Below the pieces are notes generated by a model. That model was not told where the DNA came from and searched no databases. It was given only the letters and a program-made list of their open reading frames with translations. This document shows positions 8,477 through 17,590 of a stretch of DNA of 64,000 nucleotides, one piece after another. Position 1 is the stretch's first letter; every line of letters begins with the position of its first letter. The translations under genes were made by a program, and so were the position numbers. The stretch is from Chryseobacterium sp. GVT01B. Lineage in GTDB: Bacteria > Bacteroidota > Bacteroidia > Flavobacteriales > Weeksellaceae. The stretch spans positions 248,001-312,000 of the forward strand of contig NZ_JAHXYI010000005.1 of NCBI RefSeq assembly GCF_019970045.1, in the 5' to 3' direction.

Positions 8477-10924
8477 TTAAAAATCAACAAAAACGTCTTT
8501 TTTAATGCTTTGATATGCAGTGATTTCATCAAATTCTTTCAAACTTATTAAAACCAGGTTTTTGAATTTCTCATAGTTTTTCCCGCGGGGAAGTTTAAGC
8601 ATAATCTGGAACTGATACAGATTATTCAGCCTTGCAATCTGAGCTCTTTCAGGGCCTAAAACACAATCTTCCGGAAGATATTTTCTTAAAATGGAGCCCA
8701 GGAACTGAGACGCCCTGTCTACTTTATCCTCTCTCCTGTGTTTCATTTCAATCATAATCAGCTTCGTAAAAGGCGGATAATGGAATTTCTGGCGTTCGGT
8801 AAGGATATATTTATAGATCTTCGCAGGATTATTCATCTTGATCAGCTGGAATACAGAATGATCAGGATTAAAGGTCTGAATGAGGATTTTCCCTTTCCCT
8901 GAAACCCTTCCGGCTCTTCCTGAAACCTGCGTGATCAGCTGATACGCTCTTTCTTCAGCTCTGAAATCCTGTACATATAATAAGGAATCTGCTTTTGGAA
9001 TAGTAACGAGTTCAATATGATCAAAATCCAGTCCTTTTGAAATCATCTGAGTTCCTACGATAATGTCTGTTTCTCCGTCTTCAATCTTTTCATACAGTTT
9101 TTCGTAGGCAAATTTCTTACGCATAGAATCCACATCCATTCTGTCTACCTCATTTTCCGGAAACAGTTTGGAAACCTCTTCATGAATCTGCTCTACACCC
9201 ACTCCTCTTTCGTTCAGCTTTTCAGAATTGCATTTCGGGCAGGTTTTCGGTTTTGAAGCTCTTTGTCCGCAGTAATGGCATTTCATTTCGTTCGCTGCCT
9301 TGTGATAGGTCATCACCACATCACAATTGGAGCAGTAATTGACATAGCCACAGCTTTCACATTCTATGACATTGGAATAGCCACGACGGTTATGGAGAAC
9401 GATTGCCTGATTCTTTTCATCAACTGTCTTTTTAATCTCTTCAACAAGTTTCAAAGAGAAATTTCCGGAAACTTTTTTAGAATCCAGCGCTTCTTTGAAA
9501 TTGATCAGTTCATATTCCGGCAGATTCACATTCCCGAATCTTTCATTCAGGAAAATATATCTCATTTTATCTTTTCTGGCTCTGTAGTAGCTTTCGACAG
9601 AAGGTGTTGCAGATCCAAGGATTACTCCCGCATTGTAAAATCCACCCAACACCAAAGAGGCATCTTTCGCATTGAAATAAGGAGAGACTTCTCTTGGTCT
9701 GTACGCAGAATCGTGTTCTTCATCTACAACAATAAGTCCCAGATTCTGATAAGGTAAAAACAATGCATTACGGGTTCCGATCAGAATACGGATGTCATTC
9801 TGCCTAATTCTTCTCCAGACTTCTACCCTTTCAAAATCTGTCAGTTTCTGGTGGTAAAAACCTAGCTGTCTGCCATATTTTTTTTCTAATCTCTGCGTAA
9901 TTTGTTTGGTAAGGGAAATTTCAGGAAGTAAAAACAGAACGTTTTTTCCTTCTTTGATACATTCCTCAATTTTTTCTAAATAAATATGCGTTTTTCCTGA
10001 TGAAGTTACCCCATGAAGCAGCACATTTTTTCCTTCTTCAAAAGCTTGATCAATCTCAGATTTAGCAACTTTTTGCTGTTCAGAAAGTTCTTCCAGCTCT
10101 TCAATTTCTCCTTCATAGCTTTCAATTCTGTCTTTCTGCATGTAGTATTCCTCCACAAAACCTTTATCTGCTAAAGGTTTGAAATGAGAACTTCCAAAAT
10201 AACCGTCCTCAAACAATTCAGATTTTTTGATATGGGCATCAGGATTTTCCGTCTGCTTTTCTAAAATAAGAAGGAACAGGTCTTTTTGCTTTTGGGCTCT
10301 GTTTAGTTTTAAAAGAATTTCCGTAAGATTCTGATTAGCCAAAACCTCATCCTTAATTTTTACGTAAGCAACTTCTTTAGCTTTATATTTTTCAGCAATT
10401 TTTTCATCAATTTCAATATACTGAAGATCAATCAATGAATTGATGGTCTTGATAATATCCTTTTTAGGAATAAATGCCTCAATATCCGTCAGGTTAATCA
10501 GTTGTCGTACTTCAAGTGCCTGAATCAGGTACATTTCATTGACATCCAGGTTTTCAAAATCAACTACTATTCCTGGTTTTAATTTTAAATAAGTTTCACT
10601 TTCCAGCTTCAAAGAAGAAGGGAATGAAAACCTGTAAATTTCACCAAGACTGCACAGATAATACTCCGAAAGCCAGTTCCAGAAACGGATCTGTTCTTCA
10701 GGAACAATCGGCTTATCATCCAACATGCTGATAATTTCTTTAGCAGTAAAATTTTCCGGCGCGTTGTCGTGAAGCTCAAATACAATTCCCGTATAGATTT
10801 TCTTTCCGCCAAATGGTACCAGAACGCGCATTCCGGCTTGAATTTCGGACATCATTTCTTCGGGAACTTTATAAGTAAAAGATCCTTTGAGGTTCAGTGG
10901 TAAAACAATTTGAGCGTATTGCAA
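8477..10924 (-). CDS. priA: Primosomal protein N' (PriA helicase)
   Basis: An 815-residue replication-restart helicase. In order: an N-terminal DNA-binding domain (YAQIVLPLNLKGSFTYKVP), Walker A GVTSSGKT (about residue 304), the DEEH box in VVDEEHDSAY, paired zinc-binding CxxC motifs (CESCGYVNYCSNC, CHYCG, CPKC), then the second helicase domain with QMISKGLDFDHIELV and QVSGRAGR. It reloads the replisome at stalled forks. The start is unusual: TTG at 10924, with an in-frame TAA just upstream and no ATG before residue 24, which would delete the conserved N-terminus. Confidence 0.93.
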   Translation of the reverse strand: MQYAQIVLPLNLKGSFTYKVPEEMMSEIQAGMRVLVPFGGKKIYTGIVFELHDNAPENFTAKEIISMLDDKPIVPEEQIRFWNWLSEYYLCSLGEIYRFSFPSSLKLESETYLKLKPGIVVDFENLDVNEMYLIQALEVRQLINLTDIEAFIPKKDIIKTINSLIDLQYIEIDEKIAEKYKAKEVAYVKIKDEVLANQNLTEILLKLNRAQKQKDLFLLILEKQTENPDAHIKKSELFEDGYFGSSHFKPLADKGFVEEYYMQKDRIESYEGEIEELEELSEQQKVAKSEIDQAFEEGKNVLLHGVTSSGKTHIYLEKIEECIKEGKNVLFLLPEISLTKQITQRLEKKYGRQLGFYHQKLTDFERVEVWRRIRQNDIRILIGTRNALFLPYQNLGLIVVDEEHDSAYRPREVSPYFNAKDASLVLGGFYNAGVILGSATPSVESYYRARKDKMRYIFLNERFGNVNLPEYELINFKEALDSKKVSGNFSLKLVEEIKKTVDEKNQAIVLHNRRGYSNVIECESCGYVNYCSNCDVVMTYHKAANEMKCHYCGQRASKPKTCPKCNSEKLNERGVGVEQIHEEVSKLFPENEVDRMDVDSMRKKFAYEKLYEKIEDGETDIIVGTQMISKGLDFDHIELVTIPKADSLLYVQDFRAEERAYQLITQVSGRAGRVSGKGKILIQTFNPDHSVFQLIKMNNPAKIYKYILTERQKFHYPPFTKLIMIEMKHRREDKVDRASQFLGSILRKYLPEDCVLGPERAQIARLNNLYQFQIMLKLPRGKNYEKFKNLVLISLKEFDEITAYQSIKKDVFVDF

Positions 10925-11030
10925 GGGAAATATTTAAAGTGTAAAATTAGATTTTTCTTCAGAGAACTGCAACTTTGTGGAGATTCTTTCGTCTTCGTTT
11001 AATAGACATTTAAACCCTACATTTTCAGGT

Positions 11031-11240
11031 ATCATTCTGTCATTCCACAGAAATTTGCAAAAAAAACAATAATAATTTAATAGGAACGGACTTTAGTCCG
11101 TTTGATAAAAATTAAAATTTCAATTGGCTTTAGCCAAAACTTATATTATAACGCGATGCTCACAAAGATGCTATGAATAGTTTTCAATTCGTTCGCAAGG
11201 ACGTTTTACTCAGCAAATGTATTCCTAAGGAATGACAAAG
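11031..11240. repeat. Intergenic repeat region with REP-like paired hairpins
   Basis: The 376-nt gap between priA and the AEC transporter holds no gene. It contains two short hairpins with a CTAAAG core (reverse strand). One is at 11085-11102 (aacggact tt agtccgtt) and the other at 11124-11137 (ttggctttagccaa), with about 21 nt between them. The same architecture recurs at 18144-18196. Short 'gtcattcc' and 'ggaatgac' stretches at 11039 and 11229 flank it. Confidence 0.6.
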
Positions 11241-11299
11241 TGTGCGGATAAAAGAACTGCACAAATTCAGAAAGTCTATAAGAAAGAATCCATCAATGG

Positions 11300-12208
11300 T
11301 TAAAACAGCAATTGGGTCATCTCATACCAAAATGCGGAGGTAAAAAATCCTACAATGATACTGACTCCGATGATCAGATTGGTCAGTTTTGTATTAAGTC
11401 TGAACTGTTCTGCGATGATACTGGAGGTAACCAATGTAGGCATCGCCGCTTCAAATACGGTAATTTTAGCCACATCTCCTTTTATTCCCAGTAATAAAGC
11501 CATTCCCAAAACAATTGCCGGTGCCAGAATAAGCTTGTAAAGCATTGACATTGACATCTGAGGAATCAGTTTTTTCCATCCGTTAAATTTCAGCTGCAGT
11601 CCAACCGAAAACAAAGCTAATGGACTTACCGTAGCTGCAAGCTTATCAAAAAACGGTTCTGCAACGGTAAAATCAATAAACCGCGACAATAGCAGAGCGG
11701 AAATACAACCGATTAACGGAGGAAATGTAATGAGTCTTTTTAAAATAAATACTGCGCTTACTTTTCCTGATCTGCTTCCACCTTTTACTGCAGCAATAAT
11801 TCCAAGAGTAGAAAGAGCAAAGAACATCGTTTGATCACAAATAATGGCAATACTCAGAAGCCCTTCTCCATAAAATGCACTGATTAAGGGAAATCCTATG
11901 AATGATGTATTGCTGTAACCGCTTGCCAGTTCTAAAGTACTTCTGGAACGCCTTGAATACCCCCTGCTCTTACTATAAAACATCATAAAGAAGAAGCAGA
12001 ACACAGAAATTAAAAATGTGGCTGCTATCGGAAACAGCATTTCTGTTGTCCATTTTACTTTAGGCAGATATTTAAACGAAACTGCCGGAAGAGCAAGATA
12101 AAGAATCCAGGTATTGATACCCTTGTGAGCATCGGGGTGGATAGATTTTGTTGCTTTGAATATCATTCCTGCAATAATGCAAACTGCAATCAGAACAAAA
12201 TTTACCAT
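11300..12208 (-). CDS. AEC family transporter (auxin efflux carrier-like permease)
   Basis: An integral membrane protein of about 302 residues with around ten hydrophobic segments and the duplicated architecture of the membrane transport (AEC) family. LASGYSNTSFIGFPLISAFYGEGLL carries the conserved Asn/Gly/Pro of the first half; FEAAMPTLVTSSIIAEQF is the second-half counterpart. AEC proteins move organic acids or other small anions; the substrate is unknown. I chose the ATG at 12208. The open frame extends to 12286, but those 26 residues are polar and overlap a TAAATTTG -7-like element at 12229-12236. Confidence 0.82.
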   Translation of the reverse strand: MVNFVLIAVCIIAGMIFKATKSIHPDAHKGINTWILYLALPAVSFKYLPKVKWTTEMLFPIAATFLISVFCFFFMMFYSKSRGYSRRSRSTLELASGYSNTSFIGFPLISAFYGEGLLSIAIICDQTMFFALSTLGIIAAVKGGSRSGKVSAVFILKRLITFPPLIGCISALLLSRFIDFTVAEPFFDKLAATVSPLALFSVGLQLKFNGWKKLIPQMSMSMLYKLILAPAIVLGMALLLGIKGDVAKITVFEAAMPTLVTSSIIAEQFRLNTKLTNLIIGVSIIVGFFTSAFWYEMTQLLF

Positions 12209-12228
12209 AACTGTAAAGAAATATGATG

Positions 12229-12236
12229 CAAATTTA
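12229..12236 (-). promoter_or_regulatory. Putative -7 element of the AEC transporter gene
   Basis: On the minus strand TAAATTTG matches TAnnTTTG and is followed by GC, 20 nt before the preferred ATG. It supports the shorter start. No clear -33 TTG was found. Confidence 0.4.
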
Positions 12237-12615
12237 CGGCTGATTTTTGAGTTGGAAGGGTAAAATTTATATTTTTTTGAGTACAATTCCGGTATAGTAG
12301 AATATCAAATCCGATACAGAGAAAGCTCTTTTCATTTATTACAAAGCCTTGATGGATTTCTTTTTCACCCATCCAACAAACAAATCTTATTCTTCTTATC
12401 AATCTCAATTTAAATTTCAAACTATTAGTTTTATAATAAATAACTATATTTTAAATAATTTTTATAATAATAAATTCTGACGGAAATTTGTATTGTTGAT
12501 AAGAGATAAGATATTAACTGGAAACAAATCAGTGAAAATATTTTTTAGAAACACATTTGTAAAATAATAAAACAAGACCAATTATCTCATTTTTTTATAA
12601 CTAAAATTTCAAACA
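12237..12615. other. Gene-free AT-rich divergent intergenic region
   Basis: About 380 nt between the divergently transcribed AEC transporter and the alkene reductase. It is strongly AT-rich, with runs such as ttttataataaataac. No supported gene or RNA was seen. Promoters for both flanking genes must lie here; I could not assign a specific operator for the alkene reductase. Confidence 0.4.
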
Positions 12616-13725
12616 ATGAATATTAATATTTTTAAAGAAGCAAGTATAGGTTCCTTAGACCTTAAAAACAGAATTGCAATGGCTCCCATGACCAGAGCCA
12701 GAAATGAAGACGGGATTCCTAAAGATTTCAATGCTGAATATTATGCACAACGTACCGGCACAGGATTGATCATTACAGAAGGTACTGCGATCTCTCCAAC
12801 GTCAAAAGGAGTACTTCATATTCCGGGATTATATACTGATGAGCAGGTAGAAGGCTGGAAACTCGTGACTGATGCTGTACATCAGAAAGGAAGCAAAATT
12901 TTCACTCAATTATGGCATGTGGGGCGTGTTTCTCATGTAACGATCCAACCGGACGGACAAGCTCCTGTTTCTTCTTCTGATATTCAGGCAGGTGAAACGC
13001 ATGCATGGGGATATGATGAGAACGGAAAAGAAGGTTTTGTTATTAATTCCAAACCACGAGCATTGGCAACTGATGAAGTAAAACAGATTGTTCAGGACTT
13101 TACTACAGCAGCGGTAAATGCTGTAAGAGCTGGTTTTGACGGAATTGAACTTCATGGAGCCAACGGATATCTTATTGAACAGTTCCTGAACCCGTTTGTG
13201 AATACCCGTAATGATGAATATGGCGGAAGTATAGAAAATCGCTCCCGTTTTTTACTGGAGATTGTAGATTCTGCGATTGCAGCGATTGGCGCTGATAAGG
13301 TAGCCATCCGTTTAACTCCTTATGGCGGATTGTACGAAATGCCTTATTACGATGAGATAGAAGCTACTTATGAGTATTTAGCGAAAGAGCTTTCAAAGAG
13401 AAATATCGTTTACGTTCATATTATGGATCAGAAATCTAGAGGGAGTTTTGCTTTACCGGAAGATTTTATGAAACGTTTCAGAAACTGGTATGATGGAGTG
13501 ATTATTCTTGCAGGAGGTATGGACAGAGAAAAATCTGAAAAACTGATCAATGAAGGCTTAATTGATATTGCAGCATTCGGGGAAGCTTTTATTTCCAATC
13601 CTGATCTTGTGGAAAGACTTGAAAACAACTGGGAACTCACTCCTCCAAAAAGAGAACTTCACTACGGACTTACCATGGAAGGGTATCTGGACTGGGAAGT
13701 ATACAATAAGCAAGAATCAAACTAA
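12616..13725 (+). CDS. Alkene reductase, Old Yellow Enzyme family
   Basis: A 369-residue FMN-dependent NAD(P)H oxidoreductase. The barrel carries NRIAMAPMTRARN near residue 20, the substrate-binding HGANGYLIEQFLNP motif (about 185-198), NDEYGGSIENRSRFLLE and the FMN phosphate site AGGMD. Members reduce activated C=C bonds of enals, enones and nitro compounds, often as a detoxification response to electrophiles. Length and start fit the family. It is a single-gene unit closed by a hairpin. The absence of a neighbouring TetR or MarR regulator leaves the inducer unknown. Confidence 0.92.
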   Translation: MNINIFKEASIGSLDLKNRIAMAPMTRARNEDGIPKDFNAEYYAQRTGTGLIITEGTAISPTSKGVLHIPGLYTDEQVEGWKLVTDAVHQKGSKIFTQLWHVGRVSHVTIQPDGQAPVSSSDIQAGETHAWGYDENGKEGFVINSKPRALATDEVKQIVQDFTTAAVNAVRAGFDGIELHGANGYLIEQFLNPFVNTRNDEYGGSIENRSRFLLEIVDSAIAAIGADKVAIRLTPYGGLYEMPYYDEIEATYEYLAKELSKRNIVYVHIMDQKSRGSFALPEDFMKRFRNWYDGVIILAGGMDREKSEKLINEGLIDIAAFGEAFISNPDLVERLENNWELTPPKRELHYGLTMEGYLDWEVYNKQESN

Positions 13726-13757
13726 CATAATTACTGTTTAAATTTCACTATATTATC

Positions 13758-13790
13758 AAAAAAGAGCTATCATAATGGACAGCTCTTTTT
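13758..13790 (+). terminator. Terminator of the alkene reductase gene
   Basis: An A tract, the stem aaagagct pairing with agctcttt around a loop of about 13 nt, and a T tract, located about 30 nt past the stop and before the convergent beta-mannosidase gene. Confidence 0.7.
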
Positions 13791-13831
13791 ATTTTATGGA
13801 TCATTCCGTATTAATATTCTGAAAATTATCT

Positions 13832-16297
13832 TTAGTTTTTCATTACATCCCAAAGACTCATCACCTCTACATTTCCCAAAGGTTTTGAGAGCGTTATTCT
13901 TTTTAAAGTTCCCGGCAGCAGATCAAAAAAATTATCGCTGAAATGAGTATCTCCTATTAAATAAACATCTTTTGCCAGAACATCTGTTGATATTTCAATT
14001 TCAGCTGGTGATATTTTTCTGATTTTGATATTTGGTTTTGAAAGTTTCAGGTCTTTCGGTTTATTAAAAAAGAAGAGTTTTTGAAATGATGCATCCTTTT
14101 CGGAACTGATCTTTAAAACAGCTTCAGACAGATTAAACTGTGCCAATTCTGATTTATTTATGCTTCTTATTTTCTTACTTACATCAGCATTTACAACGTC
14201 TGACTGATTGGCTTTCCAAAGTGTTTTTCCTTTAAAATCAATGAGCTCAAACTTCGTATCCACTTTCATTTCTTTCATAAGGTCACTTATCAGATAAACG
14301 TCATAGCTTGTATTGGTTTCCGCTATTGATACCAAAACGGGTTCAAAGCTTCTTTTTGCCTGATAATGGAAGGCTTTCCAGTTTCCGAGATAATCAATGG
14401 AAGACCATGAAACGACAGGCCAGCAGTCATTGAGCTGCCAATACAGTGTTCCCATATTGTAAGGTTTTGCACGGCGGTGAGCCTCAATGGCAATCTGCAT
14501 ACCTCTAGCCTGCAGCAGCTGTGAAACATAATTATACTGTACAAAATCTGTTGGAACTTTATAATCACGTTTCAGGTATTCATTAATGATCTCCCAACCT
14601 CGGGCATGCTTTTCATGTGCTTTGATTGTTGAATTTTGCAAATTTAAATCCGGAGTTCCTGAAAACATGGATTTTGTAGTTTCAAGACTTGGCGTTCCCT
14701 GAAAACCATATTCAGACATGAAACGTCCTACTTTTTCGTTGTAAATTTCAAATGGTTGCTCTCCCCACCAAACACCCCAATAGTGAGAATCTCCTTCTGT
14801 AAGGCTTTCTTTATGCCCCCAACCGATAGATGGCGAACTTGGCCAGTATATATTTTTATCTGACTTCAGGTTTTCTGCCAATGCATTGGGAATGACATCA
14901 TGGAATAACTTTTTATAGTCTTTCCAAACCTGCAGTGAATCATTTTTTGAATAGTTGAACTGTTTCTGATATCCCCAGTTGACAATAGCTTCATCAATTT
15001 CATTATTCCCGCACCACAATGCAATGGACGGATGATTCTGAAGTCTGTTGACCTGATCTTTTACTTCTTCTTTTACATTGTTTAAGAATGCTTCATCTGC
15101 AGGATAAAAACTTCCTGCAAACATAAAATCCTGCCAAACCAAAATTCCGTTTTCATCACAGGCTTTGTAAAATTCATCATCTTCATAAATACCACCACCC
15201 CAGATACGAATCATATTCATATTGGCGTCTTTGGTATCTTTGATCAGTTTCTGATATTTTTCTTTGGTCATTCTGGGTGAAAAACTGTCTCCCGGAATCC
15301 AGTTGGTTCCTTTGATATACAATGGATTTCCATTCACTTTGAAATAGAACGACTTTCCTTTTTCGTCTTTTTCCTGAACCAATTCTACAGTTCTCAATCC
15401 TATCCTGATGTCTTTAACATCAATATTTTTAAGGTCTTTTGAAAGTTTTATTTTAAAATCATAAAGATTAGTTTCGCCACGTCCGTTAGGCTGCCAAAGT
15501 TTCATCCCTTTTGTTTCATAAGGAACCGTAATGGTATTAATCCCTTTTTTTAAAGTTATTTTTTTGTGGATTTTATTAAGATCTAAGGTGTAGTCTCCTG
15601 CATCTTGAGCATAAATTTCTACTTCAAAATGTAAATCAGAGGCTTTTTCGGAGTTACTCTGAATATCTTTAACGGTAATAATTTTGGCATTATTCCAGAA
15701 TTCTAATGCGACATCTTTCCAGATTCCGGCGGTAACCAATCTTGGTCCCCAATCCCATCCGAACTGATACTGTGCTTTTCTTACAAAACTTCTTGGCGAT
15801 TCCGGCATGGTAAACGGAACTTTTTTAGCCAGTTCTTTTCCGGTATTGACAGCAGATTGAAACTTAATCTGTAATGCATTATTACCCGGTTTCAGATATT
15901 GTTTCACAGGAATATTCCATTTCCTGAACATATTATCTGTTTTCTTCAGCAGTTTACCATTAAGATAAATTTCTGAGAATGTATCCAGCCCATTAAAGAC
16001 CAAATCAATATTATCATTTTTCAATTCCTGAGATGAAACCGTAAATTGAGTCTGATAGTCCCAATCTTCATTTTCCACCCATTGTACTTTCTTTTCATTT
16101 TCATCTTTGTAAGGATCAGGAATGACCTTGTTATCCATTAAATCCAAATGAACGGTTCCCGGTACTTTCGCAGGAAGCCAGTTCTGATCTTTTGAATTTT
16201 TAAACTGCCAGTTCTCAGAAGACAAGTTTCTTTGGGAAAACTGTGCACATAGGATATTCTGCATAAAAAGGAAAGCAAAAAGGATCGTTCTATTCAT
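13832..16297 (-). CDS. Glycoside hydrolase family 2 protein, probable beta-mannosidase
   Basis: An exported enzyme of about 821 residues with a signal peptide ending NILCAQ. It has a sugar-binding jelly roll, an Ig-like domain and a TIM barrel. The acid/base Glu lies in CGNNEIDEA (E433 counting from the ATG) and the nucleophile Glu in FMSEYGFQG (E529). The WDWGPRL and IWGGGIYEDDEFY motifs are those of beta-mannosidases rather than beta-galactosidases. It removes terminal beta-mannose from glycans. The ATG at 16297 is preferred; a TTG sits one codon upstream. It overlaps the stop of the GxxExxY gene by 8 nt, so translational coupling is likely. Confidence 0.9.
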   Translation of the reverse strand: MNRTILFAFLFMQNILCAQFSQRNLSSENWQFKNSKDQNWLPAKVPGTVHLDLMDNKVIPDPYKDENEKKVQWVENEDWDYQTQFTVSSQELKNDNIDLVFNGLDTFSEIYLNGKLLKKTDNMFRKWNIPVKQYLKPGNNALQIKFQSAVNTGKELAKKVPFTMPESPRSFVRKAQYQFGWDWGPRLVTAGIWKDVALEFWNNAKIITVKDIQSNSEKASDLHFEVEIYAQDAGDYTLDLNKIHKKITLKKGINTITVPYETKGMKLWQPNGRGETNLYDFKIKLSKDLKNIDVKDIRIGLRTVELVQEKDEKGKSFYFKVNGNPLYIKGTNWIPGDSFSPRMTKEKYQKLIKDTKDANMNMIRIWGGGIYEDDEFYKACDENGILVWQDFMFAGSFYPADEAFLNNVKEEVKDQVNRLQNHPSIALWCGNNEIDEAIVNWGYQKQFNYSKNDSLQVWKDYKKLFHDVIPNALAENLKSDKNIYWPSSPSIGWGHKESLTEGDSHYWGVWWGEQPFEIYNEKVGRFMSEYGFQGTPSLETTKSMFSGTPDLNLQNSTIKAHEKHARGWEIINEYLKRDYKVPTDFVQYNYVSQLLQARGMQIAIEAHRRAKPYNMGTLYWQLNDCWPVVSWSSIDYLGNWKAFHYQAKRSFEPVLVSIAETNTSYDVYLISDLMKEMKVDTKFELIDFKGKTLWKANQSDVVNADVSKKIRSINKSELAQFNLSEAVLKISSEKDASFQKLFFFNKPKDLKLSKPNIKIRKISPAEIEISTDVLAKDVYLIGDTHFSDNFFDLLPGTLKRITLSKPLGNVEVMSLWDVMKN

Positions 16298-16676
16298 CAA
16301 TAAATTTGTTTACAATTCTATGGATTCCATATTTAATAAGTTCATTATTAAAATTAATAAGTAATCCCAATTTTATATTAGTCTGTTTCAGATAGGTCAA
16401 TACCTGTGAGTGAAAAATAGGATGTAATTCTACTACAGATTTCACTTCTACAATGACTTTATCTTCTACAATCAAGTCAATTCTGTATGCATTTTCTATA
16501 AATACTTCTTTATACTTTAAAGGTAAGGATAACTGTTGCTTAACACTAAGTCCCTGCATTTTTAGTTCATAAGCTAAAGCTGTTTCATATGCATTTTCTA
16601 ACAAACCCACTCCTAAGGTTTTATGTACTTCTATAGCAGCTCCTATTATTTTGTAGGATAATTCGTTTTCGGTCAT
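16290..16676 (-). CDS. GxxExxY protein (PD-(D/E)XK nuclease-like)
   Basis: A 128-residue protein with the family-naming motif GLLENAY (G-x-x-E-x-x-Y) and the nuclease-fold core RIDLIVEDKVIVEVKSV, in which D, E and K occupy the catalytic positions. The family is common in Bacteroidetes, often as a stray small gene next to unrelated genes; its role is unknown. It overlaps the start of the beta-mannosidase gene and is flanked upstream by an inverted-repeat element. Both fit an insertion into the promoter region, but this is inference. Confidence 0.85.
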   Translation of the reverse strand: MTENELSYKIIGAAIEVHKTLGVGLLENAYETALAYELKMQGLSVKQQLSLPLKYKEVFIENAYRIDLIVEDKVIVEVKSVVELHPIFHSQVLTYLKQTNIKLGLLINFNNELIKYGIHRIVNKFIDE

Positions 16677-16707
16677 TCATTTGTGTGTTTGTATTTTAAT
16701 TATTTAC

Positions 16708-16886
16708 TTTAAACGCAAAGTATTTATTTCTGTTATCGAATATTTTAAGGGAGCTAAGGCAGAATCGATTTTCAATCGATTGTATGAAGTTGCTGTTTTT
16801 ATCCATAAGCTTAATCAGCGGCTTTGCCGCATTTCTTTGCTTCCTCAAATTATATTACAGTTTTATTTTTAAACTTTGCGTTTAAA
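16708..16886. repeat. MITE-like element with 14-bp inverted ends
   Basis: tttaaacgcaaagt at 16708-16721 is the exact reverse complement of actttgcgtttaaa at 16873-16886. The 151 nt between contain two aatcgatt copies separated by 3 nt and a small hairpin gcggc-ttt-gccgc. There is no convincing coding potential inside. The element lies between the GxxExxY gene and cutC. Confidence 0.55.
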
Positions 16887-16908
16887 TTACTTTCAAAATA
16901 TAGCTAGA

Positions 16909-17571
16909 TTACTTACTCTTCAACGCAACCACTTCAGCCGGGTTCGCAAAAGCACCACCATCCGTAATGGCTGAGGAATGGAAATACCCTGCATTGGTAA
17001 CAGCTCTTATTTCTTCAATATTGGATGAACGAAGTCCGCCTCCAACAAGGATTTCTATTCTTCCATTGGAAAGCTCAACCAGTTTTTTCAGATTTTCTTT
17101 TCCTTCTGATACATTGGGTTTCTGGCCAGAGGTAAGAATGGTTGTAAAGCCACATTCAATTACTTTTTCTAAAGATTCTTCCAGGTTTGCAGTACGGTCA
17201 AAGGCACGGTGAAACGTACATGGAAGCGGAGCAGCTAATTCAACCAAAGCTTTATTCTGTTCAACATTAACCTCATCATTTTCGTTGAGAATACCAAATA
17301 CAAAACCGTCTGCCTGTAAAGATTTCAGATGAACCAGATCATTTTTCATCTGTTCAAATTCTGAATCCGAATAGGTAAAATCACCTCCTCTGGGGCGGAT
17401 CATTACAAAAATCGGGATATTAATTTTTTCACGAAGCTTTTTCATCGTTTCAAAGTCGGGAGTGGTTCCTCCTTCACTTAGGCCGTCACATAATTCTATT
17501 CTGTCTGCTCCGTTTTCAAAAGCAATCATTGCTGATTCAGGATTAAAGCACGCTATTTCTATTTTTGACAT
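16909..17571 (-). CDS. cutC: CutC family protein (copper homeostasis)
   Basis: A 220-residue TIM-barrel protein, full length from MSKIEIACFNPESA. Diagnostic segments are GADRIELCDGLSEGGTTPD, PIFVMIRPRGGDFTYSD, TFHRAFDRT and ILVGGGLRSSNI. CutC proteins bind Cu(I) and are linked to copper homeostasis, though the biochemical role is disputed. The ATG at 17571 is preferred over the upstream in-frame start at 17616, because the longer form would overlap the upstream lipoprotein gene by 26 nt and adds non-conserved residues. It lies 19 nt after that gene, so the two are probably co-transcribed. Confidence 0.88.
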   Translation of the reverse strand: MSKIEIACFNPESAMIAFENGADRIELCDGLSEGGTTPDFETMKKLREKINIPIFVMIRPRGGDFTYSDSEFEQMKNDLVHLKSLQADGFVFGILNENDEVNVEQNKALVELAAPLPCTFHRAFDRTANLEESLEKVIECGFTTILTSGQKPNVSEGKENLKKLVELSNGRIEILVGGGLRSSNIEEIRAVTNAGYFHSSAITDGGAFANPAEVVALKSK

Positions 17572-17590
17572 TGTATGTATCTGTTTAATT

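Noticed and set aside
9263..9757. 164-residue plus-strand ORF inside priA
   Set aside because: It lies wholly antisense to a well-supported gene and resembles no family.
12202..12420. 72-residue ORF upstream of the AEC transporter
   Set aside because: No signal, no family, and it covers the expected promoter region.
16681..16872. Plus-strand ORF inside the inverted-repeat element
   Set aside because: It spans the repeat, has no recognisable family and no start context.
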